NCBI GenBank assembly: GCA_964481835.1 | Contig: CAYZTT010000009.1 | Coordinates: 1-27,683, forward strand | Direction: 5' to 3' | Origin: JABIBT01 sp964481835 | Lineage (GTDB): Archaea > Nanobdellota > Nanobdellia > SCGC-AAA011-G17 > PNOQ01 | DNA: 27,683 nucleotides | In this document: piece by piece, positions 1 to 6,834 of the stretch | Layout of the letters: each line of letters starts with the position of its first letter | Numbering within the stretch: the first letter of the stretch is position 1 | Position numbers and translations under genes: made by a program | Notes under the pieces: model-generated | The model's input: only the letters and a program-made list of their open reading frames with translations | What the model was told of the DNA's origin: nothing | Database searches by the model: none

Positions 1-77
1 CAGATAAAGAATTGAAGAAGCTAGAGAAATTTGAGACTGTTTCTAATGATTATAGACTTAGCGTAAAAAAGAAATAA
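1..77 (+). CDS. C-terminal fragment of an unidentified protein
   Basis: Reading from base 3 gives 24 sense codons and a TAA at 75-77; the gene begins outside the window. The visible tail is lysine-rich and ends in KKK. Nothing in 24 residues identifies a family. It is called because the frame is open from the edge and the residues look like an ordinary basic protein tail. A chance open frame this short cannot be excluded. Confidence 0.45.
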   Translation, partial: DKELKKLEKFETVSNDYRLSVKKK

Positions 78-110
78 TTGGCTTTTAAGGCTTAATTAAC
101 CTATTTTTGA

Positions 111-168
111 TTTATTGTGCAAAACAGCTATTTATTGTGCAGATTGATTTTTAAATTATTTAATGTGC
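111..168. repeat. Three direct repeats TTTATTGTGC
   Basis: TTTATTGTGC occurs exactly at 111-120 and 131-140, and with one change (TTTAATGTGC) at 159-168. Spacing between starts is 20 and 28 bp. They lie in non-coding DNA between the upstream gene end (77) and a TATA box at 230-237. They could be operator half-sites for a DNA-binding protein, but nothing shows which one. The array is too short and irregular to be a CRISPR. Confidence 0.5.
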
Positions 169-227
169 AAAGCCTATCTGATAGTAGACATAAACACTTA
201 TATATTATATATAGAAAAGACTAGAAA

Positions 228-238
228 AATATATAAAC
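228..238 (+). promoter_or_regulatory. TATA box for the structured leader and the Cys-rich gene
   Basis: TATATAAA at 230-237 follows a purine-rich stretch (GAAAAAT) that could serve as BRE. At the usual archaeal spacing of about 26 bp, transcription would start near 260, just before the first hairpin. A second AT-rich box (TATATTATATATAG) lies near 200-213. Confidence 0.5.
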
Positions 239-259
239 AATTGTTAACTATCTATTAAT

Positions 260-432
260 ATGGTACTAGACATATGTATAAGAAATTGCACAACTTACAA
301 GCTAGTACCGACTATCTCTAACGATATTTGCATTATTATTTGTTAGGGCTTAACACAAGTCCCTGGCAATTTACAGAAATTACTTCTATAAAAACAACAA
401 AATTTCTTAGGGACTAATTAGGGGGTTTCAAA
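260..432 (+). ncRNA. Possible structured 5' leader or small RNA
   Basis: From the predicted start near 260 the RNA contains three foldable units. First, an 8-bp perfect stem pairs GGTACTAG (262-269) with CTAGTACC (302-309). Second, a 5-bp stem pairs TGTTA (341-345) with TAACA (351-355). Third, a nested hairpin pairs AGTCCCT (358-364) with AGGGACT (409-415) and, inside it, AGAAATT (375-381) with AATTTCT (401-407). A Shine-Dalgarno-like GGGGG (421-425) sits 7 nt before the ATG at 433. This leader of about 170 nt is unusual here because most genes in the window look leaderless. It could be a cis-regulatory leader or a separate small RNA; no known RNA family is recognised. Confidence 0.4.
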
Positions 433-750
433 ATGGAAAACAACTGTAGCTTATGTGGTTACGAAATAAGCAACCCGCTCTGCATGGGTTGTATAAAAAA
501 AGGTGTAACAGAGTTCCTAGCTCATCGACCCCATTTAGCGGAGGATGTAGAGAATATATCTACCAACTTAAAGTATTTCAGTTTAGGAACCACAAGATGT
601 GTCTCATGTAAGCGGAAAGTATCTGTATGTAGCTATTGCTTCTACATGAAGATATATCACTTATTAAAGAGAAAAAATGAATCAATTGCTGAAGAATTCA
701 TTAGATTATTCAATTATGGAGTTATTCCAACAGCTCAATTTCGATATTGA
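433..750 (+). CDS. Small Cys-rich putative zinc-binding protein
   Basis: This 105-aa protein has two cysteine clusters. The first is CSLCG followed by CMGC near residues 5-20. The second is CVSC followed by CSYC near residues 56-69. Each could supply four ligands, suggesting two zinc knuckles. The C-terminal third is basic and helical. I do not recognise a family; a nucleic-acid-binding or protein-interaction role is only a guess. The start is supported by an SD-like GGGGG ending 7 nt upstream. Its 3' end overlaps the end of convergent rps10 by 29 bp, so the last residues may be free to vary. A structured leader lies upstream. Confidence 0.75.
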   Translation: MENNCSLCGYEISNPLCMGCIKKGVTEFLAHRPHLAEDVENISTNLKYFSLGTTRCVSCKRKVSVCSYCFYMKIYHLLKRKNESIAEEFIRLFNYGVIPTAQFRY

Positions 751-1030
751 CGCCTTCAGGGATTTGTACTCTCATGATGTGCCTTAATGCACGCTCGTCT
801 ACTCCGAGCTCTATTAATCTTTTGTGAACACGCATCTCGTATTTTTCCCAAGAAGCCTTACCTTCTCCATCAGGAGTTCTCCTGGTGGTAATTTTCATTT
901 TTTTAGTAGGCAATGGGATCGGACCAGAAATTTTAGTCTTAGTCCTCTTAGCAATCTCTATGATAGAATCAGTCATGCTATTCAATCGATCTATATCCGG
1001 ACTTGCCAAGTTTATTTTCGCTTTCTGCAT
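722..1030 (-). CDS. rps10: Small ribosomal subunit protein uS10
   Basis: This 102-aa protein has normal archaeal uS10 length. It shows the typical order: N-terminal beta strand (KAINLASPD-like), helix, the ISGPIPLPTK loop, then the RRTPDGEGKASWEKYEMRVH region and a C-terminal strand beginning IPEGVNIEIE. uS10 belongs to the 30S head. In most archaea it closes the operon after EF-1A; here two other transcription units lie between. The ATG at 1030 sits 27 bp from a TATA box and no SD is visible, so the transcript is probably leaderless. The gene end overlaps the convergent Cys-rich gene. Confidence 0.95.
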   Translation of the reverse strand: MQKAKINLASPDIDRLNSMTDSIIEIAKRTKTKISGPIPLPTKKMKITTRRTPDGEGKASWEKYEMRVHKRLIELGVDERALRHIMRVQIPEGVNIEIELLE

Positions 1031-1053
1031 TTTATATTAGGCAAATTAAGCCA

Positions 1054-1061
1054 TTTATAAA
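1054..1061 (-). promoter_or_regulatory. TATA box for rps10
   Basis: The palindrome TTTATAAA is centred about 27 bp upstream of the rps10 ATG, predicting a leaderless mRNA. Being palindromic and in a 39-bp divergent gap, it might also fire toward the + strand gene, but the spacing there (start predicted near 1083) would fall inside the TTG-initiated frame. Confidence 0.65.
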
Positions 1062-1069
1062 TCTTTTTA

Positions 1070-1630
1070 TTGACTATTAGAAAAAGTTATAAAGCGGATT
1101 TTCCAAGGAAAAGCATGATAAGCATACTCTATTTAATAATTATTGGAGTTGGATTTAACCTTCTATTACTTGGTTTACACCTTATTCTTAATAAACAGAT
1201 TGGAAAATACGAAGTAGTTGAAGAACAGATTATAAAAATAGCTAAAAGAGCAAGAACCTCCTACATTTTAATCTATATAATTGACCTATTACTAATAGCT
1301 TCAATATTCTACGTACCAGGGGCAGCCTACAAGTTAATCCTTGGATTCTCTGCACTCGCAATCATAATAATACTCGAGATAATGCACAATAGTAAAAGAC
1401 TCGTTTTAACAGAGAGACAGCTAACATACATAGAAGGGTATTTCGCCTATACTGCAATTATGGTTGAGTACAAAGATATTGAGATAGTAGTTGTAAAGGA
1501 TTCTCCACTAGATAAAATTCTTGGATACGGAAATTTAGAAATAAGAACCGTTGGAGAGATGGAATATTCCTTTCATAAAATACCTAAATTCTTGGAAGTA
1601 AAAAATATTATAGAAAAAAAGAAAATCTAA
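1070..1630 (+). CDS. Membrane protein with bacterial-type PH domain (DUF304/bPH2-like)
   Basis: This 186-aa protein has two hydrophobic segments (about residues 16-37 and 65-105), joined by a charged linker. A C-terminal domain follows the bPH2 pattern: LTERQLTYIEGYF, then YKDIEIVVVKDSPLDKILG, then GNLEIRTVG. Members of this family are membrane-associated and mostly uncharacterised. The frame opens at a TTG (1070); the next candidate is ATG at 1115. I keep the TTG because the segment KSYKADFPRKS resembles the conserved basic lead-in of the family, but a start at 1115 would fit the spacing from the TATA box better. The stop overlaps the convergent gene's stop by 4 bp. Confidence 0.8.
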   Translation: MTIRKSYKADFPRKSMISILYLIIIGVGFNLLLLGLHLILNKQIGKYEVVEEQIIKIAKRARTSYILIYIIDLLLIASIFYVPGAAYKLILGFSALAIIIILEIMHNSKRLVLTERQLTYIEGYFAYTAIMVEYKDIEIVVVKDSPLDKILGYGNLEIRTVGEMEYSFHKIPKFLEVKNIIEKKKI

Positions 1631-1917
1631 ATAAAACTAAATCCTATCGCACCTGCAACAGCAGGATAGGATCCAATCAATAAACTTTTAATCAATACTG
1701 CAGTTTCAAGAGATTCTGTCATAAATAGTATCGAAGCCAAACTGCTGATTACCACCGCAACTATCCAAATATAGGCAACTCTCTTAAGGACATAGCCAAA
1801 TACGCTCTTCCCCTTGGCCACATTCTTTCTTTCAGCTTTGTAAACTAATAAACTAGCTATAACAAAAGCCAGCAAAAATATTCCAATAACATTAATCCAA
1901 GGTAAAGCTAGAGCCAA
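1627..1917 (-). CDS. Membrane protein, probably the 3' part of a frameshifted gene
   Basis: This 96-aa frame has about three transmembrane segments and ends in YPAVAGAIGFSFI, a pattern I associate with small DUF2391-like integral membrane proteins. The only visible start is a TTG at 1917, preceded by GGGAAGG. The same frame stays open upstream to 1948 and encodes WAGLIGKAD, which continues smoothly from the TSF at the end of the neighbouring frame. The simplest reading is that this is the membrane half of one protein of about 191 aa (coiled coil plus membrane domain), broken at the TTTT run 1944-1947. Independent translation from the TTG, coupled to the upstream stop, is the alternative. Confidence 0.6.
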   Translation of the reverse strand: MALALPWINVIGIFLLAFVIASLLVYKAERKNVAKGKSVFGYVLKRVAYIWIVAVVISSLASILFMTESLETAVLIKSLLIGSYPAVAGAIGFSFI

Positions 1918-1931
1918 ATCTGCCTTCCCAA

Positions 1932-2201
1932 TCAGTCCAGCCCAAAACTAGTTCCCAGTAGAGCTCCTGCAACAATCTTAATTAAATCCATTAAATGTTT
2001 TTTCTTGACAGTTAATTTCTTCAACTCAAAAAGAATTTTCTCTTCATCTTTAATTATTTTTTTCTCTAATTTCTGTATGTTCTTCTCTTCTTTCTCTATC
2101 TTTTTCTCATGCTTTTCTAATTTCTTTTCATCTCTCTCTACTTTTCTCAATAGCTTTTCTTCCCTACTAATTTTTCGAGAGGTTTTCTTCTTTGCAGGCA
2201 T
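1932..2201 (-). CDS. Coiled-coil protein, probably the 5' part of a frameshifted membrane-protein gene
   Basis: The 89-aa frame starts with a Lys-rich head, then about 50 residues of Lys/Glu heptads (roughly 14-65), typical of a long coiled coil. It then enters a hydrophobic stretch (LMDLIKIVAGALLGTSF) and stops abruptly three residues later. Ending within a membrane segment is odd. A -1 shift at the TTTT run (1944-1947) would carry it into the downstream membrane frame, giving about 191 aa. The ATG at 2201 is 25 bp from a TATA box (2221-2230), so the start is well supported and probably leaderless. Confidence 0.75.
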   Translation of the reverse strand: MPAKKKTSRKISREEKLLRKVERDEKKLEKHEKKIEKEEKNIQKLEKKIIKDEEKILFELKKLTVKKKHLMDLIKIVAGALLGTSFGLD

Positions 2202-2220
2202 AACATATTTTAGAAATAAC

Positions 2221-2230
2221 TATTTATATA
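2221..2230 (-). promoter_or_regulatory. TATA box for the coiled-coil gene
   Basis: TATATAAATA on the - strand is centred about 25 bp before the ATG at 2201. It lies just past the EF-1A terminator tract and gives this gene its own transcript. Confidence 0.6.
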
Positions 2231-2234
2231 ATTT

Positions 2235-2262
2235 TTGATAAAAATAAAAGAAAAAAAGAAAG
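2235..2262 (-). terminator. Oligo-T terminator of EF-1A
   Basis: Immediately after the EF-1A stop codon the - strand reads CCTTTC followed by T7 and further T-runs. Such hairpin-free T tracts are the usual archaeal terminator. No stem is visible. Confidence 0.55.
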
Positions 2263-2265
2263 GAT

Positions 2266-3549
2266 TTATTCCTTCTTAACTAAGTCGATACACATACCTG
2301 CTGAAACTGTCTGACCTGCATCTCTAATTGCAAACCTTGACATTTGAGGTATCTCAGTTGACTTCTCGATAACTAGTGGTTTTGTAGGAACAATCTTAAC
2401 GATTCCTGCTTCACCGTTTTTCAAGACGTCTGGACTCTCTTCTAGCACTTCGCCTGTTGCTGCATTTAATTTCTGTTTAATTTCAGTAATCTGGCATGCA
2501 ACTTGTGCTGTATGTATGTGGAATACCGGGGTATAACCTACTGTCAATACAGAAGGGTGGTTCAATACAACAATTCTTGCTGTAAATTCCTTTGCTAGTG
2601 TAGGTACGCTATTAGCACTTCCCAATACGTCTCCTCTAGCAATGTCTTTCTTACCGATTCCTCTTACGCTGAATCCAATGTTATCTCCGGGAATTGCTTC
2701 CTGGATTTGTTCATGGTGCATCTCTATAGTTTTACATTCACCTGAAACTCCTTTACCATCTCTTGCTGGTACGACAGTAACTTTGTCGCCAATTTTCATT
2801 GTTCCAGTTTCAACTCTTCCAACAGGAACAACACCAATACCTGCGATGTTATAAACGTCCTGAATTGGCAGTCTCAATGGTAAACCAGTTGGTTTTTCCG
2901 GTTCTTTGAAGCTATCTAATTGCTCTAATAGTGTAGGTCCAGAATACCAAGACATATTTTCAGATTTCTTAGCAATGTTGTCTCCTTGCAAAGCACTTGC
3001 AGCGATGAAAGGGACCTCATCTGGATTATATCCAACACTCTTCAAAAGAGCAGATACTTCTTCTTTAACCTTGTTGAACTTATCTTCTGCGTAATCCACT
3101 GTATCCATCTTATTAACTAAGACAGTCAATTGGTTTACACCAAGAGTTTTACACAAGAAAACGTGTTCTTTAGTTTGTGCCATAACACTATCTGTTGCAG
3201 CAACAACTAGTACACCAACATCTGCTTGAGCAGCTCCAGTAATCATGTTTTTAATGAAATCTCTGTGACCAGGAGCATCAATTATAGTATATTCAAATTT
3301 CTGAGTTATAAATTTTTTATGACTTAAATCAATTGTAACTCCTCTTTCTCTCTCTTCTTTCAAGTTATCCATAACAAAAGCAAACTCAAATCCGCCCTTT
3401 CCTAACTCTTCGGCTTTATCTTTAAGTTTTCTCATTGCTTGTTCCTCTAAATTACCTGAGTCATACATCAATCTACCTACAGATGTTGACTTACCGTGAT
3501 CTACATGTCCTACAAAGACAATGTTTACGTGTGGTTTTTCTTTAGCCAT
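2266..3549 (-). CDS. tuf: Translation elongation factor 1-alpha (EF-1A)
   Basis: This 427-aa GTPase delivers aminoacyl-tRNA to the ribosome. Visible motifs: P-loop GHVDHGKST (residues 14-22), switch I region ERGVTIDLSH, G3 DAPGHRDF, G4 NKMD, followed by the two beta-barrel domains. Length is normal. The frame extends five codons further to an ATG at 3564, but the ATG at 3549 gives the family-typical MAKEKPHVN start and has a GGAGG 8 nt upstream. I therefore choose 3549. It is one of the few genes here with a clear SD. Its own TATA box lies at 3601-3607 and an oligo-T terminator follows. In many archaea it lies directly between EF-2 and rps10. Confidence 0.97.
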   Translation of the reverse strand: MAKEKPHVNIVFVGHVDHGKSTSVGRLMYDSGNLEEQAMRKLKDKAEELGKGGFEFAFVMDNLKEERERGVTIDLSHKKFITQKFEYTIIDAPGHRDFIKNMITGAAQADVGVLVVAATDSVMAQTKEHVFLCKTLGVNQLTVLVNKMDTVDYAEDKFNKVKEEVSALLKSVGYNPDEVPFIAASALQGDNIAKKSENMSWYSGPTLLEQLDSFKEPEKPTGLPLRLPIQDVYNIAGIGVVPVGRVETGTMKIGDKVTVVPARDGKGVSGECKTIEMHHEQIQEAIPGDNIGFSVRGIGKKDIARGDVLGSANSVPTLAKEFTARIVVLNHPSVLTVGYTPVFHIHTAQVACQITEIKQKLNAATGEVLEESPDVLKNGEAGIVKIVPTKPLVIEKSTEIPQMSRFAIRDAGQTVSAGMCIDLVKKE

Positions 3550-3557
3550 TTCTAATT

Positions 3558-3562
3558 CCTCC
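3558..3562 (-). promoter_or_regulatory. Shine-Dalgarno GGAGG that fixes the EF-1A start
   Basis: GGAGG on the - strand lies 8 nt before the ATG at 3549. It overlaps the in-frame upstream ATG at 3564, which would itself have no SD. This supports the shorter protein. Confidence 0.75.
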
Positions 3563-3600
3563 ATTAATGAGTATTAACTGCTTATGTGAAAAATTGGCCA

Positions 3601-3607
3601 TTTATAA
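3601..3607 (-). promoter_or_regulatory. TATA box for EF-1A
   Basis: TTTATAAA on the - strand predicts a start near 3578, giving a leader of about 29 nt that carries the GGAGG. Confidence 0.6.
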
Positions 3608-3745
3608 AGGTTTCTAATAAAAGAACTACAAGAAACACTACTAAGACATATACACCTCTAATTCTCATTAGGATATTAAATAACTAGTCAAATATAAAAC
3701 TTATCGTTTTATTCTTTTTCGCCTAATCATTTCTATTTATAATAA

Positions 3746-4015
3746 CTAAAAAGTAAAGCCCAGCTCCCTTATATCCTCCAAAGTTCCCAAAGCCATTTCT
3801 AATTTGTTAGGGTCTCTCTGACCCAACTCTTCAAAAGTTTCGTCTGGAAGTTTCCCCCCATCAATCATTTGAACAGTTCCTCTCAAAACAGTCAGTTTAC
3901 TAGGCGCCCTATGTATTTTGGCACCCATACCGCCCCCGCTTACCATCTTATAGGCCAACTCCCTATATAAAACGACGATCCTTCTATCCTTTATTCTATT
4001 ATACAATTCTTCCAT
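3746..4015 (-). CDS. Unknown 89-aa protein downstream of EF-2
   Basis: The gene starts 20 nt after the EF-2 stop, on the same strand, with no TATA box at the usual distance, so it is probably co-transcribed with EF-2. The protein is soluble and mixed in charge. It begins with a predicted helix (MEELYNRIKDRR) and has a glycine-rich KMVSGGGMGAKIHR segment near residues 23-36. It ends in two helices, NKLEMALGTLEDIRELGF. I do not recognise a family. The context suggests a translation-linked role but the sequence does not show one. Confidence 0.75.
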   Translation of the reverse strand: MEELYNRIKDRRIVVLYRELAYKMVSGGGMGAKIHRAPSKLTVLRGTVQMIDGGKLPDETFEELGQRDPNKLEMALGTLEDIRELGFTF

Positions 4016-4035
4016 TTTTAAAAAATTTAGAAAAA

Positions 4036-6201
4036 CTATTCGTTCTCGCCAAGACCCTTTCTCTGCCTAATCTTCTTAATTACTTCACTTTGTAGGTTAG
4101 CAGGCAAAGGCTCAAACATCTGATCAACTAAATATTGGCTTCCCCGGCCAGATGTAACACTTCTCAATTCAGAAGCAATTCCAAACATCTCAGCTACAGG
4201 CAATTTTCCTTTAACAGAAATATGCTCGCCTTGTTGGTCAACATTAACTAACTGTCCTCTCTTATTCTGAATCATTCCACTCAAATTACCCAAATATTCG
4301 GCAGGGCTATCAAATTGCATAACCTGTACAGGTTCCAAAATACCTGGTTTTGCAGACATCATACTATTCTTAATAGATTCTCTAATTGCAGGATATACTT
4401 GCGCCGGCCCCCTATGGATTGCATCCTCGTGTAGCTTCATGTCCATAATTCGAATTCGCATCTTTGCACAAGGCTCTCTAGCTAATGGGCCTGCATTAAT
4501 TACTTGTTCAAATCCATCCATAATCATTTCAATAACCTCTCCGATATGAACAATTCCCCTTGTATCATCAACTAAAGCATTTCCCTTATAGAAATGCCTA
4601 TACCTCTGAGCAGATTTAGTATCTAATCCCAGTTCAACCAATTTATCAATAACTGTCCTATCTTTTTTCTTTACTCTTCCTTCAGGAAGCTCCCCTGCCT
4701 TAATAGCTTGGTAAATATTATCTTCCATTGGCTCTACAATCATATAAAACTTATTGTGTTTATTTGGAGATTTTCCTTCCTCTTCATTACCGGCCTTAGC
4801 AACCGTTTCCCTATAAACAACAATTGGTGGAGAAGTTTTAACCTCTAAACCTTTCTCTGATTTTATCCTATTCTCAATAATCTCTAAATGTAATTCTCCC
4901 ATTCCAGATATTAAATTCTCTCCAGTCTCCTCATTAATTTCAACCTTGATGCTTGGATCTTCTTTTCCAACCTGTCTCAGGACCTCAATCAACTTCGCTA
5001 AATCTGCGGCCTTTGTGGCTTCAATAGATTTAGTAATAACCGGTTCAAAAATATGTTTAATCTCTTCAAATGGAGTTATCTCTGTTGTAGAAACAGTTTC
5101 CCCCGCAAATGTATCTCTCAAACCAACTAATCCGACAATATTCCCGCAAGGAATTGCATCCATCATTGTTCGTTGAGCACCTTTGTAAATAGAAACTTGT
5201 TGCAACCTAACTTTCCTCTTAGCCATATTCAAGTAGACTTCATCACCCTGTTTAACCGTTCCAGAGAACAATCTCCCTGTAGCAATTTCACCAGCATGTT
5301 TATCCACAACAATTTTTGTAACAATTAAAGCAACGCCCCCATTAGGATCACATTCAGCCAACGCTTTTCCTTCTGGACCTTCAATGTCGCCATGCCAAAT
5401 CTTTGGAATCCTATATTTCTGGGCATCTTTGGGATTTGGATGGTGTTGTATTGTCATATCCAAAACAACTTCATGGATAGGCGCTTTTTTAGCTAATTCC
5501 TTGTATGTATCATTTTCATAAGCATCAATTATATCTTTGAATGTTATCCCTTTTTTCTTCATATATGGCAATGAAATTCCCCAGTTATGGAACGCCGAAC
5601 CAAAAGCAACAGAACCATCTTGAATATTTACTTTCCATTTCTCTTTCAACTCTTCCGGGGCAATTTGTTCTATGAACTTATTAATATGGGTGATAATATC
5701 TACAAATTTTTGCTGCATGGCCTCTGGAGTTAATTTAACTTCCTTAATCAACCTATCAACTTTATTGATAAATAAAACTGGCTTAACCCTTTCTCTTAAA
5801 GATTGCTTTAAAACAGTTTCAGTCTGAGGCATAATCCCTTCAACAGCACAACATAAAACAACAGAACCATCAACAGCCCTCATTGCCCTTGTAACATCCC
5901 CACCAAAATCAACATGCCCAGGAGTATCTATTAAGTTAATCAAAAAATCTTCTTTATCAACACTGTGAAGCATAGAAACCGAAGCAGAATCAATAGTAAT
6001 TCCCCTCTCAGATTCATCATCATGAAAATCTAATGCTCGCTGAGATCCAGCCAAATCTTCAGACAACATGCCTGCACCTGCCAGTAAATTATCCGAAAAA
6101 GTAGTTTTTCCATGATCAATATGCGCTGCAATTGCAATATTCCTTATATTCTTCGGACTAGTCATAATTTTTGCTATATTCTCTGTTGATTTGTCTGCCA
6201 T
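4036..6201 (-). CDS. fusA: Translation elongation factor 2 (EF-2)
   Basis: This 721-aa translocase GTPase has the usual archaeal EF-2 length. Motifs: G1 AHIDHGKTT near residues 26-34, switch I ERGITIDSASVSM, G3 DTPGHVDFGGDV, G4 NKVDR. Later come domains III-V with SGMGELHLEI and, near residue 596, the His of DAIHRGPAQ, the diphthamide target in archaea and eukaryotes. That residue implies diphthamide-synthesis genes elsewhere in the genome. The ATG at 6201 follows a TATA box by about 30 bp with no SD, so the mRNA is nearly leaderless. In the usual archaeal order it would follow rps7; here about 10.4 kb separates them. Confidence 0.97.
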   Translation of the reverse strand: MADKSTENIAKIMTSPKNIRNIAIAAHIDHGKTTFSDNLLAGAGMLSEDLAGSQRALDFHDDESERGITIDSASVSMLHSVDKEDFLINLIDTPGHVDFGGDVTRAMRAVDGSVVLCCAVEGIMPQTETVLKQSLRERVKPVLFINKVDRLIKEVKLTPEAMQQKFVDIITHINKFIEQIAPEELKEKWKVNIQDGSVAFGSAFHNWGISLPYMKKKGITFKDIIDAYENDTYKELAKKAPIHEVVLDMTIQHHPNPKDAQKYRIPKIWHGDIEGPEGKALAECDPNGGVALIVTKIVVDKHAGEIATGRLFSGTVKQGDEVYLNMAKRKVRLQQVSIYKGAQRTMMDAIPCGNIVGLVGLRDTFAGETVSTTEITPFEEIKHIFEPVITKSIEATKAADLAKLIEVLRQVGKEDPSIKVEINEETGENLISGMGELHLEIIENRIKSEKGLEVKTSPPIVVYRETVAKAGNEEEGKSPNKHNKFYMIVEPMEDNIYQAIKAGELPEGRVKKKDRTVIDKLVELGLDTKSAQRYRHFYKGNALVDDTRGIVHIGEVIEMIMDGFEQVINAGPLAREPCAKMRIRIMDMKLHEDAIHRGPAQVYPAIRESIKNSMMSAKPGILEPVQVMQFDSPAEYLGNLSGMIQNKRGQLVNVDQQGEHISVKGKLPVAEMFGIASELRSVTSGRGSQYLVDQMFEPLPANLQSEVIKKIRQRKGLGENE

Positions 6202-6226
6202 CGTAACGTGAAGAGAAAAAGTTTAG

Positions 6227-6236
6227 TTTATAAATA
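6227..6236 (-). promoter_or_regulatory. TATA box for EF-2
   Basis: TATTTATAAA on the - strand is centred about 30 bp upstream of the EF-2 ATG. A promoter of its own shows that EF-2 no longer depends on transcription from rpoH-rps7. Confidence 0.6.
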
Positions 6237-6269
6237 TTTCGAAATTTGGCAATATACTAGAAAAAAAGA

Positions 6270-6279
6270 CTTAAAAATC
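6270..6279 (+). promoter_or_regulatory. Weak TATA-like box for the nuclease gene
   Basis: CTTAAAAATC is centred about 25 bp before the ATG at 6299, preceded by a purine run (GAAAAAAAGA) that could act as BRE. The match is modest. Confidence 0.4.
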
Positions 6280-6298
6280 TCATCAGATTACATTAATT

Positions 6299-6775
6299 AT
6301 GAAAAAATCCATATTATTCATTTTACTTATCCTAATCTTTTTATCCTCCTGTACAACTGAGATAGAGACAGAAGAATATCCATTGGAAGGGCCATACAAA
6401 GTAGTTGCAGTGATAGATGGAGATACCGCGGATTTAGAAATAAATGGAACAATAGAAAGGCTAAGATTTTCAGGAATCAATACCCCCGAAACGGATGAAT
6501 GTTATTATCAAGAGGCTAAAGATGAACTAAAGAGATTAATACTAAACAAATCAGTTTACATTCAAAGAGATATCTCAAACAAAGGCAACTATGGAAGGTT
6601 ATTAAGATATGTTTATGTAAATGAAACTCTAGTAAATGAACATTTAGTGGAAAATGGATTCGCACGTTGCTATCACAAATACAAAGAAGATACTTCTAAA
6701 TATTATCAATTAGCAAGGGCAGAAGCATACGCAAATCAAACTAATTTAGGACTCTGGGACGAGTGTAACCACTAA
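6299..6775 (+). CDS. Secreted thermonuclease-family (SNase-like) lipoprotein
   Basis: This 158-aa protein has an N-terminal lipoprotein signal: KK, a hydrophobic core, then LSSC with Cys18. The rest is a staphylococcal-nuclease OB-fold. Residues matching the nuclease active site are Asp40 and Asp42 (VIDGDT), Arg56 (RLRFSG), Glu64 (NTPE) and Arg100 (YGRLLRY). The position of the calcium ligand Asp40 of the S. aureus enzyme is Asn61 here. The predicted role is cleavage of extracellular DNA or RNA at the cell surface, for defence or nucleotide scavenging. It is divergent from EF-2 and followed by the transglycosylase-like gene on the same strand. Start: ATG with a TATA-like box about 25 bp upstream, probably leaderless. 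Confidence 0.88.
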   Translation: MKKSILFILLILIFLSSCTTEIETEEYPLEGPYKVVAVIDGDTADLEINGTIERLRFSGINTPETDECYYQEAKDELKRLILNKSVYIQRDISNKGNYGRLLRYVYVNETLVNEHLVENGFARCYHKYKEDTSKYYQLARAEAYANQTNLGLWDECNH

Positions 6776-6797
6776 TTAAAAGCGACAAACCAAAAGT

Positions 6798-6806
6798 TTT
6801 ATAAAC
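6798..6806 (+). promoter_or_regulatory. TATA box for the transglycosylase-like gene
   Basis: TTTATAAAC lies about 33 bp before the ATG at 6835, predicting a leader of roughly 7 nt. It supports that ATG over the next one at 6880. Confidence 0.55.
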
Positions 6807-6834
6807 AAATTTTCTTGAGATTTAGAACTTAAAA

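Noticed and set aside
111..168. CRISPR array
   Set aside because: Repeats are 10 bp, spacers unequal and short, only three copies, and no cas genes are present.
3550..3564. EF-1A start at 3564
   Set aside because: The ATG at 3549 has the GGAGG at proper spacing and gives the family-typical N-terminus.
3658..3671. Hairpin CTAAT/ATTAG in the EF-1A/89-aa gene spacer
   Set aside because: A 5-bp AT-rich stem without a T-run; expected by chance in such DNA.
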